64,000 nt of DNA from Ascarosepion bandense (GCA_037127315.1 JBBBDQ010000403.1:434001-498000); one strand, 5' to 3'. Shown: positions 47,083 to 57,715, counted from the stretch's first letter. The notes: generated from the letters alone by a model not told the origin. Numbers and translations: made by a program.

Positions 47083-47592
47083 TTATTTATAAATGGAACT
47101 TTATCTTTTTTATTGTCTGTGTCCGTTACCTACAGACTGCAAAACGGCTAAACTGATTTTCTTGAAAATTTACACAGTTGTACTATAAGCGTATGCGAGT
47201 GTTCTTAGCTAGGTTTTGTGTTGAGGTACCCCCGATAAATATCGATAATCGAAAAAATCAGGTTATAGAAGGAGTGGTCTGATTTTAATCAAATAGGAGT
47301 GGTCCAATTTTAATCAAATTTGATACACTCATAGACAAAGACATAAGAAACGATATTCACAAGTTTCAAGGTTGCAGTTCTTACAATAGTGCAGAAAATC
47401 GATTATATATAAAAGGCAAGATGTTTGTGTGTGTGTCTGTTTATCTGTCTGTATGTCCTTTATACAAATCCATAATTTTTATCCAATTCTCACCAAACTT
47501 CACACAAATATTCTTTAGTCTGAGCTCCAGGACCATGGATTAGTTTTAAAGCTTTCATTACACCCGCGCAACACCAGGCTATTCTGCTAGTT
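47083..47592 (-). repeat. Dispersed ~730-bp family, copy with internal deletion
   Basis: Reverse-strand copy of the family that starts CTAGCAGTATAGCC and ends near TTCCATTTATAAATAAG. The middle (Gln/Lys-like AT-rich section and part of the CA tract) is missing, and a short segment around 47280-47320 (ATAGGAGTGGTC and CAAATTTGAT) is locally duplicated. It lies in the last SWI5 intron. Confidence 0.75.
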
Positions 47593-47649
47593 TTTCTATA
47601 ACAATAGCTTCTGACGTTTTGAAACTTTCTTACTTTAGATGCTGTAGAG

Positions 47650-48108
47650 CAGTGGTCGCCAACTGGTGGTCTATGCAAAATTTTTGATTGTCCGCAGAAA
47701 AATTGGGACATTATTTCAGTTTTTATGAAGCTACAAAATATTTGTGTGAAAAAACGTTTTAATCTATCACAGCAATTAAAACTCTGTACCAGTCTCGGCT
47801 TGAAATAAACACAACTTTCCATCTTGCAGTGACGTCATTGGAGCCAAAAATTCACAAATTGATTTCAATCAAACAGAAACAAATATCACACTAAAAATAT
47901 GTAATGCTTGAATAAACTTCATATTTTCAATTTGTTTTATTTATATAATTACACTATAACTTTGTTACTTTTAACTGGTGCATTTCATATTGATAAAATA
48001 AAAGTTTTGCAATTATTATTATATAAATGTATTTACCTTTTTTTACTAAATTCATATTAGATTTATGCATTTAGAGGTCCATGAAGTTCAAAAGTTTGGC
48101 GACTTCTG
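47650..48108. mobile_element. Non-autonomous hAT-type element (MITE) with 8-bp target duplication
   Basis: The 459-bp element sits in the last SWI5 intron. Its termini are imperfect inverted repeats: the left starts CAGTGGTCGCCAACT and the reverse complement of the right end starts CAGAAGTCGCCAAACT. It is flanked by an exact 8-bp duplication, CTGTAGAG, at 47642-47649 and 48109-48116. Eight-base duplications and CAG-type ends are typical of hAT transposons. The interior holds no recognisable transposase, so it would need a transposase in trans. Confidence 0.8.
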
Positions 48109-48726
48109 CTGTAGAGTATTTTAGTATCATCCACTAATATTTGTCTCATGTTGATAGTTGTATTTTGGTTGTTTGTGTTATGATAAAATACACAAAATAT
48201 TGACAGGTGACAAAATGACAGGATGAAAATGTAATTAAAAATATAATTTGCTGGTACATATTGCTTAATGATCTTAAGAAACACCTTAACTGTATCACCT
48301 ACTATAAAAAGTTCAAAACATCTAATTATTACCACAAAAGTGGAGCCTCAACCTCTCCTTCTACATTAAATAATGTTGTTTATGAAATATACATGCCCTG
48401 AAGGAGATCTCTAATATCAACAATAAAAACAGCATTAAATTTTTACATTGGGCATACATACAAAACTGTAAATTAACTTCTCACTTGTTGAAACTTGGTA
48501 CAATTTGTGCATATATTGACCAGCACATCACAGGCAAACAAAATTAAACTTTCAACAACATTCTTGGAATAGTTTAACTTGACATTAACACATTTTAACT
48601 CAAAGTTTATTTTTATACACATCATCGCCATTCTGTTATTCAGATTTAATTTTGCATCTGAATATTTAATGGCCTTCAAACCCATTTCAACAATAATGTG
48701 GAACCCTGATTCTTTAAACAATGGAA

Positions 48727-48761
<35 letters not shown>

Positions 48762-49336
48762 GAATCAATTTTTCTGTTACTGCTATTTTTAATGAATATA
48801 AGTTTGTCATGGAGCCAGTTATTGTCTTTATCCATTATTCTACTCATTTTTATACTATAAACAACCCAATGAACTTGCAAGCCTCTGCTCCATCAAAAAA
48901 CTCATTGGAATGTCAAAGCTAACATCTGTTTTTTTGACACTTTTTCAACCACAAGTTGTTATAATATATCACTAATTTGCAACAATACTTAATCATTTAC
49001 ACCTGCTGATCTGAAATTTCCATATATTCTAGAAGTTGATATCTTTATTCAATGTTTTACATGATAGCGGTAGAAATTTTTAATATCATATTTCAAATGT
49101 GTACCTCCTTTTTGGCTTTGTATATTATTAACCATTCTGTATATTCTCTGGTATACTGTGACTGATTCACTTTAGTGCCTAACCTAAGGAGATTGTACGC
49201 TTCTTGTATTTATCACATTTTTGGTGCTATGTCTTTAACAGGCTCAGTAATCGATACCCTGGTCTAAACTTGAAATCTGTTTCATTGTCTTTTAGTATAA
49301 AGAAAGAGTTTTGAACTTCTCTGCTCTATGGTTGAC

Positions 49337-49546
49337 TAGCAGTATAGCCTGGTGTTGCTCGGGTGTAATGAAAGCTTTAAAACTAATCCATGGTCCTGGA
49401 GCTCAGTCTCGTTGGACATTGGCACGAAAGACTAAAAAGCAATAGTTGTTTCCAGTTAAAGCGAAACCGTAGACTGAAAGAAAAATGAATGGATGTAAGT
49501 CGAATTTTGATTTCCTGGTATCGATATCAAATAAGTTTTTTCGTCA
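49337..49546 (+). repeat. Dispersed ~730-bp family, truncated copy
   Basis: Only the first ~210 bases of the family are present, from CTAGCAGTATAGCC to the TCGATATCAAATAAG region, and then the sequence passes directly into a LINE fragment. It lies in the last SWI5 intron. Confidence 0.75.
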
Positions 49547-49559
49547 TAGTTGATTGGGC

Positions 49560-49960
49560 GTGTTGATTGGGTGTTAAAAATCTCAAAGGCTGATCTCAGC
49601 TATACTCGGATCAGACCAAAATTGGAGTATTGCTGCCCAATTTTCTGCCTGTCTTTATAGAGTTCTCTATGCAGACTTGTGGATGATGATTTGCTTTCCA
49701 CCCTCCAACTCCTTTCCGGTAGATGAAATATTGCAAACCTTTTGTTATTTCCATGGCAAGTGCTTTGATAAGCTACATTCCTTGGTCCCACCAACCCTGA
49801 CTGTTGCAGCTAAGACTTGCCATGTCATGTACACAATGGTGAATCATCCTCATTCCTTTTATATTCCCTAAGTAATGAGTAACTGCCACTCAAACATTAT
49901 TTCCAAAGGCTGGCAAGATTTTTTACCAATCACTACAATCATCTTTCTGGCATAATCTTA
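49560..49960 (+). pseudogene. Non-LTR retrotransposon ORF2 C-terminal relic, second LINE subfamily
   Basis: The translation contains the CYFHGKCFDKLHSLVPP and HPHSFYIP blocks seen at the end of Jockey/CR1-like reverse-transcriptase proteins, but no intact reading frame through the usual LWNSLP block. It resembles the minus-strand relic at 6260-6640 more than the abundant LINE family elsewhere in the window, so at least two related families are present. Confidence 0.6.
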
Positions 49961-50344
49961 TGTCTTTCTTGCCTTTTCTTATGTTCATGCAATACCACAA
50001 TATACTTCTACCTGGAGTTGCACTAGGGCCTTGTATTGAGTTAATATTAATAAAAGCAAAAAAATCTCACCTCTAAAATGAGTCCTTAGTCCTTGATATT
50101 GTATTCTCCCTCTCAATGCAGCCATCCAAGAGATTCAAATGAGGAGTGCTCATAGGGTGACAGGATTGTGAAAATTCTTGGCGATATGGACCATATGGGA
50201 ACAAAATTAGTCTTGGTAGAATCTGCATGGCCAGTCTCTCAAATTCAATCCAGGGCTTTGGTCACTATGTCTATAACCTTGAAGTAGGTGGTGACTTGGA
50301 CTCTGGTACCATGCAGGAAGAAGTTAAGTTGCTATTAATCCAGT

Positions 50345-51312
50345 GCTAGTCTGGTCTTTGATTTTAACCCAGTGCCAATCTTGTCATTGTTATTAATCGT
50401 GTGCCAGTCTTGCCTTTGCTATTAATCGTGTGCCAGCCTTGCCTTTGCTATTAATCGTGTGCCAGCCTTGCCTTTGCTATTAATCGTGTGCCAGCCTTGC
50501 CTTTGCTATTAATCGTGTACCAGCCTTGCCTTTGCTATTAATCGTGTGCCAGCCTTGCCTTTGCTATTAATCGTGTGCCAGCCTTGCCTTTGCTATTAAT
50601 CGTGTGCCAGCCTTGCCTTTGCTATTAATCGTGTGCCAGCCTTGCCTTTGCTATTAATCGTGTGCCAGCCTTGCCTTTGCTATTAATCCGTTGTCCAGCC
50701 TTGCCTTTGTGTTAGCCCAGTGTCAGTCTTGCCTTTGCTGTTAGCCCAGTGTCAGTCTTGCCTTTGCTGTTAGCCCAGTGTCAGTCTTGTCTTTGCTATT
50801 AGCCCAGTGTCAGTCTTGTCTTTGCTATTAGCCCAGTGTCAGTCTTGTCTTTGCTATTAGCCCAGTGTCAGTCTTGTCTTTGCTATTAGCCCAGTGGCAG
50901 TCTTGTCTTTGCTATTAGCCCAGTGGCAGTCTTGTCTTTGCTATTAGCCCAGTGGCAGTCTTGTCTTTGCTATTAGCCCAGTGGCAGTCTTGTCTTTGCT
51001 ATTAGCCCAGTGGCAGTCTTGTCTTTGCTATTAGCCCAGTGGCAGTCTTGTCTTTGCTATTAGCCCAGTGGCAGTCTTGTCTTTGCTATTAGCCCAGTGG
51101 CAGTCTTGTCTTTGCTATTAGCCCAGTGGCAGTCTTGTCTTTGCTATTAGCCCAGTGGCAGTCTTGTCTTTGCTATTAGCCCAGTGGCAGTCTTGTCTTT
51201 GCTATTAGCCCAGTGGCAGTCTTGTCTTTGCTATTAGCCCAGTGGCAGTCTTGTCTTTGCTATTAGCCCAGTGGCAGTCTTGTCTTTGCTATTAGCCCAG
51301 TGGCAGTCTTGG
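50345..51312. repeat. 29-bp minisatellite in the last SWI5 intron
   Basis: About 33 tandem 29-bp units, with three successive classes: units containing ATTAATCGTGTGCCAGCC (about 50390-50690), units with TTAGCCCAGTGTCAGTC (about 50710-50890), and a very homogeneous block with AGCCCAGTGGCAGTC (about 50890-51310). All share CTTGYCTTTGCTATTA. The array ends about 330 bases before the acceptor of the terminal SWI5 exon. The gradient of classes suggests successive local amplifications from left to right. Confidence 0.95.
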
Positions 51313-51642
51313 TAATATTCCATTAACTTCAGCACAAGTTTCCTATTCACAGTTTGACCATAGAACTGCAATATTAGAAATTAGTTTTGGGTGTTGATTT
51401 TCCAACTTTTCTTAGGTGTCTGTCTTTGAACTTTGATACAACAGACAAAACATTGTTAGTTCAAAAAATCAAGCTTGTATGAATATCAAACCATATGATA
51501 ATAAAGATAGGACCTAATTTTGTCATCTGTATTCAATGGTTAAATAGAAGTGAATTTATTCTTCAAAATATGTGAGTTGTATTTTTCATGATAAATATAT
51601 TCTATTTACTATTTGTTTAATTTTCTTTTTTTTTTTTTTCAG

Positions 51643-51707
51643 CAATCTTGGAGAATGTTTGCACCAAAGATCTCTACGAATGTTATGGACTGAACCTTGA
51701 AGATTAA
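51643..51707 (+). CDS. SWI5: SWI5 homologue, terminal exon with stop codon
   Basis: This terminal exon follows a long T-rich tract ending in cag (AG at 51641-51642). The incoming G joins CA to make Ala, and the frame reads AILENVCTKDLYECYGLNLED and then TAA at 51705-51707. SWI5 proteins characteristically end with a Thr-x-x-x-LY-x-x-(F/Y)GL segment and an acidic last residue, as here. The three exons total 279 bases, exactly 93 codons including the stop. A 3' UTR follows, with a candidate polyadenylation signal about 150 bases downstream. Confidence 0.88.
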
Positions 51708-51856
51708 AAATTTAGATGGTTACCCTTACTTAATTCACAGATATCATCTTTTCCACAAACTCTTTTCTTTGGGGATTTGCTCATTTTTTTTTAATAATTC
51801 TTTAAAACTCATGTATTTGGAATCTGTTAATTTATTTAATTTAATGTTCATTTAAT

Positions 51857-51862
51857 AATAAA
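51857..51862 (+). promoter_or_regulatory. Candidate polyadenylation signal of the SWI5 homologue
   Basis: An AATAAA hexamer lies 150 bases after the SWI5 stop codon in AT-rich sequence. An A-run about 10 bases further on is genomic and is not evidence of processing. The position is typical for a short 3' UTR, but such hexamers are common in DNA of this composition. Confidence 0.4.
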
Positions 51863-52464
51863 AATGTTTAAAAAAAAATCCCCTCCCTCTCTCTTTTAAA
51901 AGTTTTTGTTTTATCTTGTTGTCATTTTGGGGGTCAAATTATGTTTATCTTATCAAACAAATGTGATACTTTTTTTTAAAGCAGAAATGCTGTATTTTAC
52001 TCAAATCCCCCACCCACCCATCATTTGCACAGATATGTCTTGTCAGTCTTATATAATAATTGTTCTAATCCTTTTAAGTAAAAGGTAAAATTTGAAATGT
52101 TTCTCTCTAGTGTTTTTGTTTTGTTGTTTTTTTTTTTTTTTTTTCTTCATGATCTGTGTAACACCCCCTCTATCAGCCCATGTAGTTCACTCAGAATCAC
52201 AAATAGCTCTTTTTCTCTCCTCGGTCATCCAAAATGTTCAACACCGGTTGATTGATGAATTGATTTCTTTAGCTCTTGGTCTGTTCTGCTCCCCCTGCTG
52301 ATTAATTGATTGCAGACAGGCAGAGATTTATCGTCAATTCCCTGCCTCAGTTCAGTCCGAACAGAGAGAAGACATACAGTAATGGAAAAAAAAATTTAAG
52401 TAAATACTCGGAGAAGAGTGATGAAAAAAAAAAAAATAAAAAAATTATGATTTATCTCGAGTAT

Positions 52465-52795
52465 ATTATGCAATGATTTTATTAGTAGTGTACATAGAGG
52501 GTTTTCAAACTAAATTGTCCCCAAATCATACTTGGTTAAATTGGTAAGGGTTGGCCAGAGTATAGTTAACGAAGTTTGTTCAGTTGATTTTTGGTAATTT
52601 CTTGGTAAGTCTGGCTCAAGGCTGATGTGTTGAAGTTACACTTAGGCACTAGTCACTTTGTGCTTTCACTTTTATTGGTATCGACCCCAAACTCGTGCAG
52701 AAGCTGAGGGGGTTGGTAAATTATATTTCTTATATATTTATAAGTTTTTTGTCTTACCCTTTCTCAGGTAATGGTTGCAGGCAGGTTCCCCCTCC
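52465..52795 (+). repeat. Direct duplicate, first copy
   Basis: From ATTATGCAATGATTTTATTAG to CCCCCTCCTCTTCC. The second copy is at 54647-54975 in the same orientation, matching over ~330 bases with small indels. Lies downstream of the SWI5 3' UTR. Confidence 0.85.
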
Positions 52796-53287
52796 TCTTC
52801 CTCCTCTGTATTGTTTTAAAAAAAACATTTCTGGTTTCCTTTCCCATGTGAATCATTCAACACTGGTGAATTGTTTTAGCCAAAATAAATTTTACCAGCT
52901 AAATTCGCTTCACATGGTTTTGGATCCCAAACACCTGATTTTTTTGTCGAGTAACCTTTTTCTCACCTTTTAACTGGCACTTAGCCATTTTATAGTTTCT
53001 TTCATCAGCCAATTGTCAACACCTAGATTAGCTTTTCCCCCAGCCAGATATCCAACTTGTAACAGAGTTTCAATTCCTGGAAATAATTTTATACTGGTTC
53101 ACTCTTTTCAGGAGACGTGTAGCAGTATACTTCTTCATATATCTAAGTAATAACATTTATTATGAATTACCAGCAACAAAATAGTGTCACATTTACATGT
53201 TTTTAATTTTGATAAAGTTTCTGTTCATATGCCCTTCAAAATATTAATCCAGAAATTTCCTTTTTTCGTAAAATTATGGGCTATTCA

Positions 53288-53585
53288 ATCAGTTAAGTGC
53301 CATACGTGAAACGTGCTTGGGCGATCATGTCTTGAAAGAGACATGACTGACTGGGCAGAAGATTATCCCACAGTAGGTTGCCATTGCTCTCTGCGGTAGA
53401 CTAGTTGCCAGCCAAGGCTATAGAACCCAATCTGTCCTGTTATTTAACCTATAACTGGAAGGAAGAGACGGATTAATACCTTTTCCAAGGGTATTTGCGT
53501 GTAAGTGAATGCAATGAATTCAACTGGAATTCGAATTCGGCACCCTGATTTCTCGTTCCGAGCCGATATCCACTGCACCACAATG
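53288..53585 (-). mobile_element. tRNA-derived SINE, near full length
   Basis: From CAGTTAAGTGCCATACGTG to the head CACTGCACCACAATGGAC. An imperfect 8-bp flank duplication (GGGCTATT / GGACTATT) is a likely target site. Confidence 0.85.
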
Positions 53586-53799
53586 GACTATTAGGACATC
53601 TAAAAATGGAAGTAGTTTTTTTCTATTTTTTAAAAATTCTTTTTTTTATTAATAACTGTAGATAATTGTGTTCACATTATATAACAAAACCTGTATATCT
53701 CCCTGGTGATACATGTATTACCTATGTATAGTATAAGCAAAGAAATTTGTGGCTGTACTGTATCTGTTTAAAAAATCACCTTCAAAAGAGATTTTTTTG

Positions 53800-53935
53800 T
53801 GTGGGTGTGTAATGGATAATGGCATGAAATTGAAAATTGTTGAGCTGAGGTTCAATTCCAGTTAGATTTGTTTTCTTCACTTACTCACAAATACCCTTGG
53901 GAAAGGTATGAATCATTTTCTTAAAACAAACCCAG
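53800..53935 (+). mobile_element. tRNA-derived SINE, diverged copy
   Basis: GTGTGGGTGTGTAATGGATA head with GAGGTTCAATTCC as B-box-like sequence, and ATACCCTTGGGAAAGGTATG body. Confidence 0.6.
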
Positions 53936-54424
53936 CTGTGGGTTAATTTGTAAGGATTGTATTTTTGATAATAGCGTGTCATTATTTACCTTAACTGGTC
54001 CAGAGCTTGTTTGTACAATACCAGATATCTTTTCAATCTGATAGTTTGACTGTTATTATGCTTAGCAAATGCTTTGACATCCTTCACTTGTTTGTTGAGC
54101 TATCTTCCTTTTGTCGCTCAGAGTAATTTGCTACATTGCTTTATTATTTTAAACAGGTTCTTATTTGTGGGAGACTGTTTGTTCAGAGGAGCAGTTACGT
54201 CGATGTTGAAAGATTTCATGTGCTATCACTGAGCCAGATTTCTTTGAGTAGTTTTGAAAATCCCACAATCTCTTTTCTAGTGGCTGACATGTCTTTTAGT
54301 TGGCCCCATACTTCTGTTCCCCAGGCGACAATAAACATACAATTGGCCATTATCAAGATTGGAGAAAACTGGTAAATGGTTCTGTTTCATTTATTTTAAT
54401 ATGCTTAAACTCTTTATTATAATG

Positions 54425-54516
54425 TGTGTTGTGGTGCAGTAAATTGGAATGAGAAATTGGAGAGCCAAGTTTGAATTCAGGTTGAGTTTGTTGCATTCGC
54501 TTATGCGCAAATACCC
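54425..54516 (+). mobile_element. tRNA-derived SINE head fragment
   Basis: GTGTGTTGTGGTGCAGTAAA to CGCAAATACCCTT, where the sequence switches abruptly to one arm of an inverted repeat. Confidence 0.7.
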
Positions 54517-54646
54517 TTGTTGTTTGAAGTAATGTGGAACATCAACATATTCATTGTATCATTATTTTCTCTTCAAGTTACATGTGCTATCCATTTTAGT
54601 TGTTGCTGCTATGTGGTTTCTGTTATTTGGTACAGTTCTTTGTGAT
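54517..54646 (+). repeat. Inverted-repeat arm 1
   Basis: TTGTTTGAAGTAATGTGG to CTGTTATTTGGTACAG recurs as reverse complement at 55487-55618. About 130 bases, near-identical, spacer about 840 bases. Confidence 0.85.
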
Positions 54647-54975
54647 TATGCAATTATTTCATTAGTAGTGTACATACAGGGTTTTCAAACTAAATTGTCC
54701 CCAAATCAGACATGATACTTGGTTAAATTGGTAAGGGTTGGCCAGAGTATAGTTAATGAAGTTTGTTCAGTTGATTTTTGGTAATTTCTTGGTAAGTCTG
54801 GCTCAAGGCTGATGTGTTGAAGTTACACTTAGGCACTAGTCACTTTGTGCTTTCACTTTTATTGGTATCAACCCCAAACTAGTGCAGAGGCTGAGTGGGG
54901 TTGGTAAATTAAATTTCTAAGTTTTTTTTGTCTTACCCTTTCTCAGGTAATGATTGCAGGCAGATCCCCCCTCCT
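54647..54975 (+). repeat. Direct duplicate, second copy
   Basis: Same sequence as 52465-52795. It includes the CAGACATGATACTTGGTT variant (insertion of 6 bases compared with the first copy). Confidence 0.85.
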
Positions 54976-54984
54976 CCTCCTGTT

Positions 54985-55112
54985 GCTACTCTCTCCAGCT
55001 TTGGGTTAAATAGGGTAGATTGGGTTCTATAGCCTTGGTTGGCAATCAGCCTACTGCAGGAAAAATCTGCCCAGTCAATCATGTCTCTTTTGATTGCTCA
55101 AACGTGTTTGGA
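54985..55112 (+). mobile_element. tRNA-derived SINE, 3' fragment
   Basis: GGTTAAATAGGGTAGATTGG, GTTCTATAGCCTTGGTTGGC and CCCAGTCAATCATGTC blocks in order, with deletions. Confidence 0.65.
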
Positions 55113-55486
55113 ATGAAAACAGTGATAGCACTGACACTGAATCTATCATAAAAAATTCAGGATGTAAAATTAGTAAATACCTTGTATTGATCAGTTATAG
55201 CAAATTTATTGTTGGAGATAAGGAAACTGGACATAGAATAGGCTGTTAGGGAGAGTTTGCCCACTACAACTAAAATTTAAAAACTAAAGTAATATTCTTA
55301 AATGTCCTCATTTGATATAGGCTTTCATATGGATGTCACACATAGCACCAAACATGTTCAGAAATTATAAAACTGTCATCAATATACCACCTCTTTCTAA
55401 AATCAATGGTTAAATCTGGTTTCATGTAAATGAAGCCAGTAGGTCTTAAGGAGGACCATTTTACTTTGAATCTCATAGACCACAGA

Positions 55487-55618
55487 ATCACAAAGAAAGA
55501 ACTGTACCAAATAACAGAAACCACATAGCAGCAACTAAAATGCATAGCACATGTAACTTGAAGAGAAAATAATGATACAATGAATATGTTGATGTTCCAC
55601 ATTACTTCAAACAACAAG
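55487..55618 (-). repeat. Inverted-repeat arm 2
   Basis: Reverse complement of 54517-54646. It lies inside a 116-codon minus-strand frame (55336-55686) that has no recognised domain, several hydrophobic stretches and no supporting context; I do not call it a gene. Confidence 0.8.
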
Positions 55619-56222
55619 TTAGGAAGAAAGCCCCCCTCAATACCGGAAAGAGCAATAAGAAGTCCTGGAGTTGAGAAAGGTATCAAATTGTTTTAAGAGA
55701 ATGGTTTTATAAATTTCAATCAAAAGTAGCATTGACTTCTTGGTTAATAAATGATGAAAGTTTCCATATAAGGAAATGGTTAATATTACTGTCACTATTA
55801 CCTTTTAAGTAGCAACCATACACAATAATAAGCTTTTGCCAGGCTACTTTGCTTCTGTAATAAGTTCAGTCTTCATTGGCTGCTCTATTACCATAATCTT
55901 GTACCACACTAATGAAAACTTGGTAAATGCCTATATGCATATCTTTCTCGAGGCGTATATATATTAAAACATGTCTGGTCTAGAGCTTTTCAAACTATTA
56001 TATTTTTGCACTCAGAACATAAAAATAAAACTTTTTGTGTCCTGTTAAGTTTTATTAGTCCAGCTAAATATATAATTTAAAATCTATATAAAGAGAAATA
56101 ATTGAATGAAAAAATCAGTTAAAAATAAACCGGATAATTAATTACACTCTCTTGTTGCAACATACTGGTTTGGAAAGATGTGGTTAAGCCATAAGGAATA
56201 TGTATAATGGAAAAACTATATA

Positions 56223-57345
56223 CAGTGGTATCTCTACTTATGAAGGCTTACGGCCATATCACGTTGAATACTACTGTTCTTGCTCGATCACCAAAGTTAA
56301 GCAACGTTGAGCCTGGTCAGTACTTAGATGGGTGACTGCTTGGGAATACCAGGTGCTGTAAGCGTTTAGTGATGGATGTGCGTTGTGGTGCAGTGGATAA
56401 CAGCTCGGAAAGAGAAATCAAAAGTTCAAATTCCAGTTGAATACCCTGCATTCACTTAAGCACTGGTACCCTTGGGAAAGGTATTAATCTGTCCCTTCCC
56501 TCCAGTTATGGGTTAAATAACAGGGTAGGACCTGGGGACCCTGCCCTTAAAAACAAATCCCAATGAATCTTGATACTCGAAAAGAAAAAGTATTACTAGA
56601 CACAAAACTTATATTAAAAACAACAATAAATTTTTGAAAGAAGACAAAGGTATTACCAGCAATAAATAAATAAATAAAAATTTAGTTGGCAATAAATGAC
56701 CCACCGAGGTTGATATGCCATAAAGCAAAAGCAACCAACCAATCAACTACTTATGAAATGAATTCGTTCTGGAAGTCGTTTCGTAACGTGAAAATTTCGT
56801 AAGTAGAGACGCTTTTTACCCAATAAATGCCCTAATCGGTTCCAAGCCCTACAAAATTCACACATAAATTTTTTATATATTATAAAAATGCATCAAAACC
56901 TGGAACAAATCCATGTTAGAATTAGATTACTGCACAATAAACATAAAAATGAGAGTTGTACATAATGTAAAGAATAAACTGAGGCTTCGGTGATCCTTGT
57001 CGCCTGACGGGAAAATGAAGAGGATGCTGGGTATACGCACATACACATAGAGGTCCCTCTTAGCCAATGAGATGCCAGGAAGATGCTGTGCGATAGCCAA
57101 TGGCAGAGCAGCTTGGACACATCACTTTCAAACCAAGATACAGGATGCTACAAGTACGTTTACGTTCGGTGGACTCTGGCAGCACATATTTACGTTCGGT
57201 GGACTCTAGCAGCACATATTTTGAAATTTTCGCCTTTTGTATCCTGAAATTTCTTTTGTAACAAGAGGCAATATTTTTCCGAAGGGGCATTTCGTAACCT
57301 GAACATTTCAGTATGTATAGCCTTTCGTAAGTAGAGGTACCACTG
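56223..57345. mobile_element. Non-autonomous TA-flanked DNA transposon hosting a SINE
   Basis: The left end is CAGTGGTATCTCTACTTATG and the reverse complement of the right end is CAGTGGTACCTCTACTTACG. Ends are flanked by TA (56221-56222 and 57346-57347), consistent with a TA target duplication. Length without the SINE insertion is about 610 bases. Inner terminal blocks such as TTTCGTAAGTAGAG recur at 56800 and 57320. Two short internal direct repeats (TTACGTTCGGTGGACTCT) lie near 57160. No transposase is encoded; superfamily unknown beyond the TA site. Confidence 0.8.
56245..56746 (+). mobile_element. Composite 5S-rRNA/tRNA SINE, full-length copy with 11-bp target duplication
   Basis: Best copy of the composite. 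The 5S-like part, GGCTTACGGCCATATCACG through GGTGCTGTAAGC, covers nearly the full gene length (about 118 bases). A tRNA-like segment (GATGTGCGTTGTGGTGCAGT and B box AAGTTCAAATTCC) and the body follow, ending with GAGGTTGATATGCCAT and short CAA-rich sequence. Exact CTACTTATGAA duplications lie at 56234-56244 and 56747-56757. Confidence 0.9.
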
Positions 57346-57437
57346 TATAACATTTTATGAGAAGTGGGCTGAATGATCATAAGGCGGGTATCAGTACTTG
57401 AAAAAAAAAATTAAACTGAGCTGTTTATTTTTTTCAG

Positions 57438-57528
57438 CGTTTTCAACAATGAGTTGCACACTTAAGTTTCACTCAAAGTCTGGAGTGAACTTGTGTCCTA
57501 ATAGACCTTCAAAGCATAAAACATCATT
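57438..57528 (+). CDS. Possible coding exon with start codon, unidentified
   Basis: A TTTTTTTCAG acceptor (AG at 57436-57437) is followed by an ATG at 57449 and a 26-codon open frame (MSCTLKFHSKSGVNLCPNRP and SKHKTS) up to a GTGAGT donor at 57529. No family is recognised. The reading ends in phase 2 and would join a 30-base mini-exon at 63937-63966 in frame. Splice motifs are good, but such sites also occur by chance in AT-rich DNA. Confidence 0.2.
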
Positions 57529-57715
57529 GTGAGTGTAACTGTTTATAGTGACTGAAGAAAAAAAAATATGCAGATATATTCTTTGATACTGTGGACTTTC
57601 ATTTCTGAAAATAATTCTTTTTACTTTGTTAAAATCAAGATTTCTCCATAGTTTGTTTCTGAACCCAACTAGATAATTCAGTTTTATAACGAAACCTCTA
57701 TCTTTTGTTTTTTTT

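Noticed and set aside
55336..55686. 116-codon membrane-protein-like frame
   Set aside because: It overlaps an inverted-repeat arm and shows no family features or splice context.
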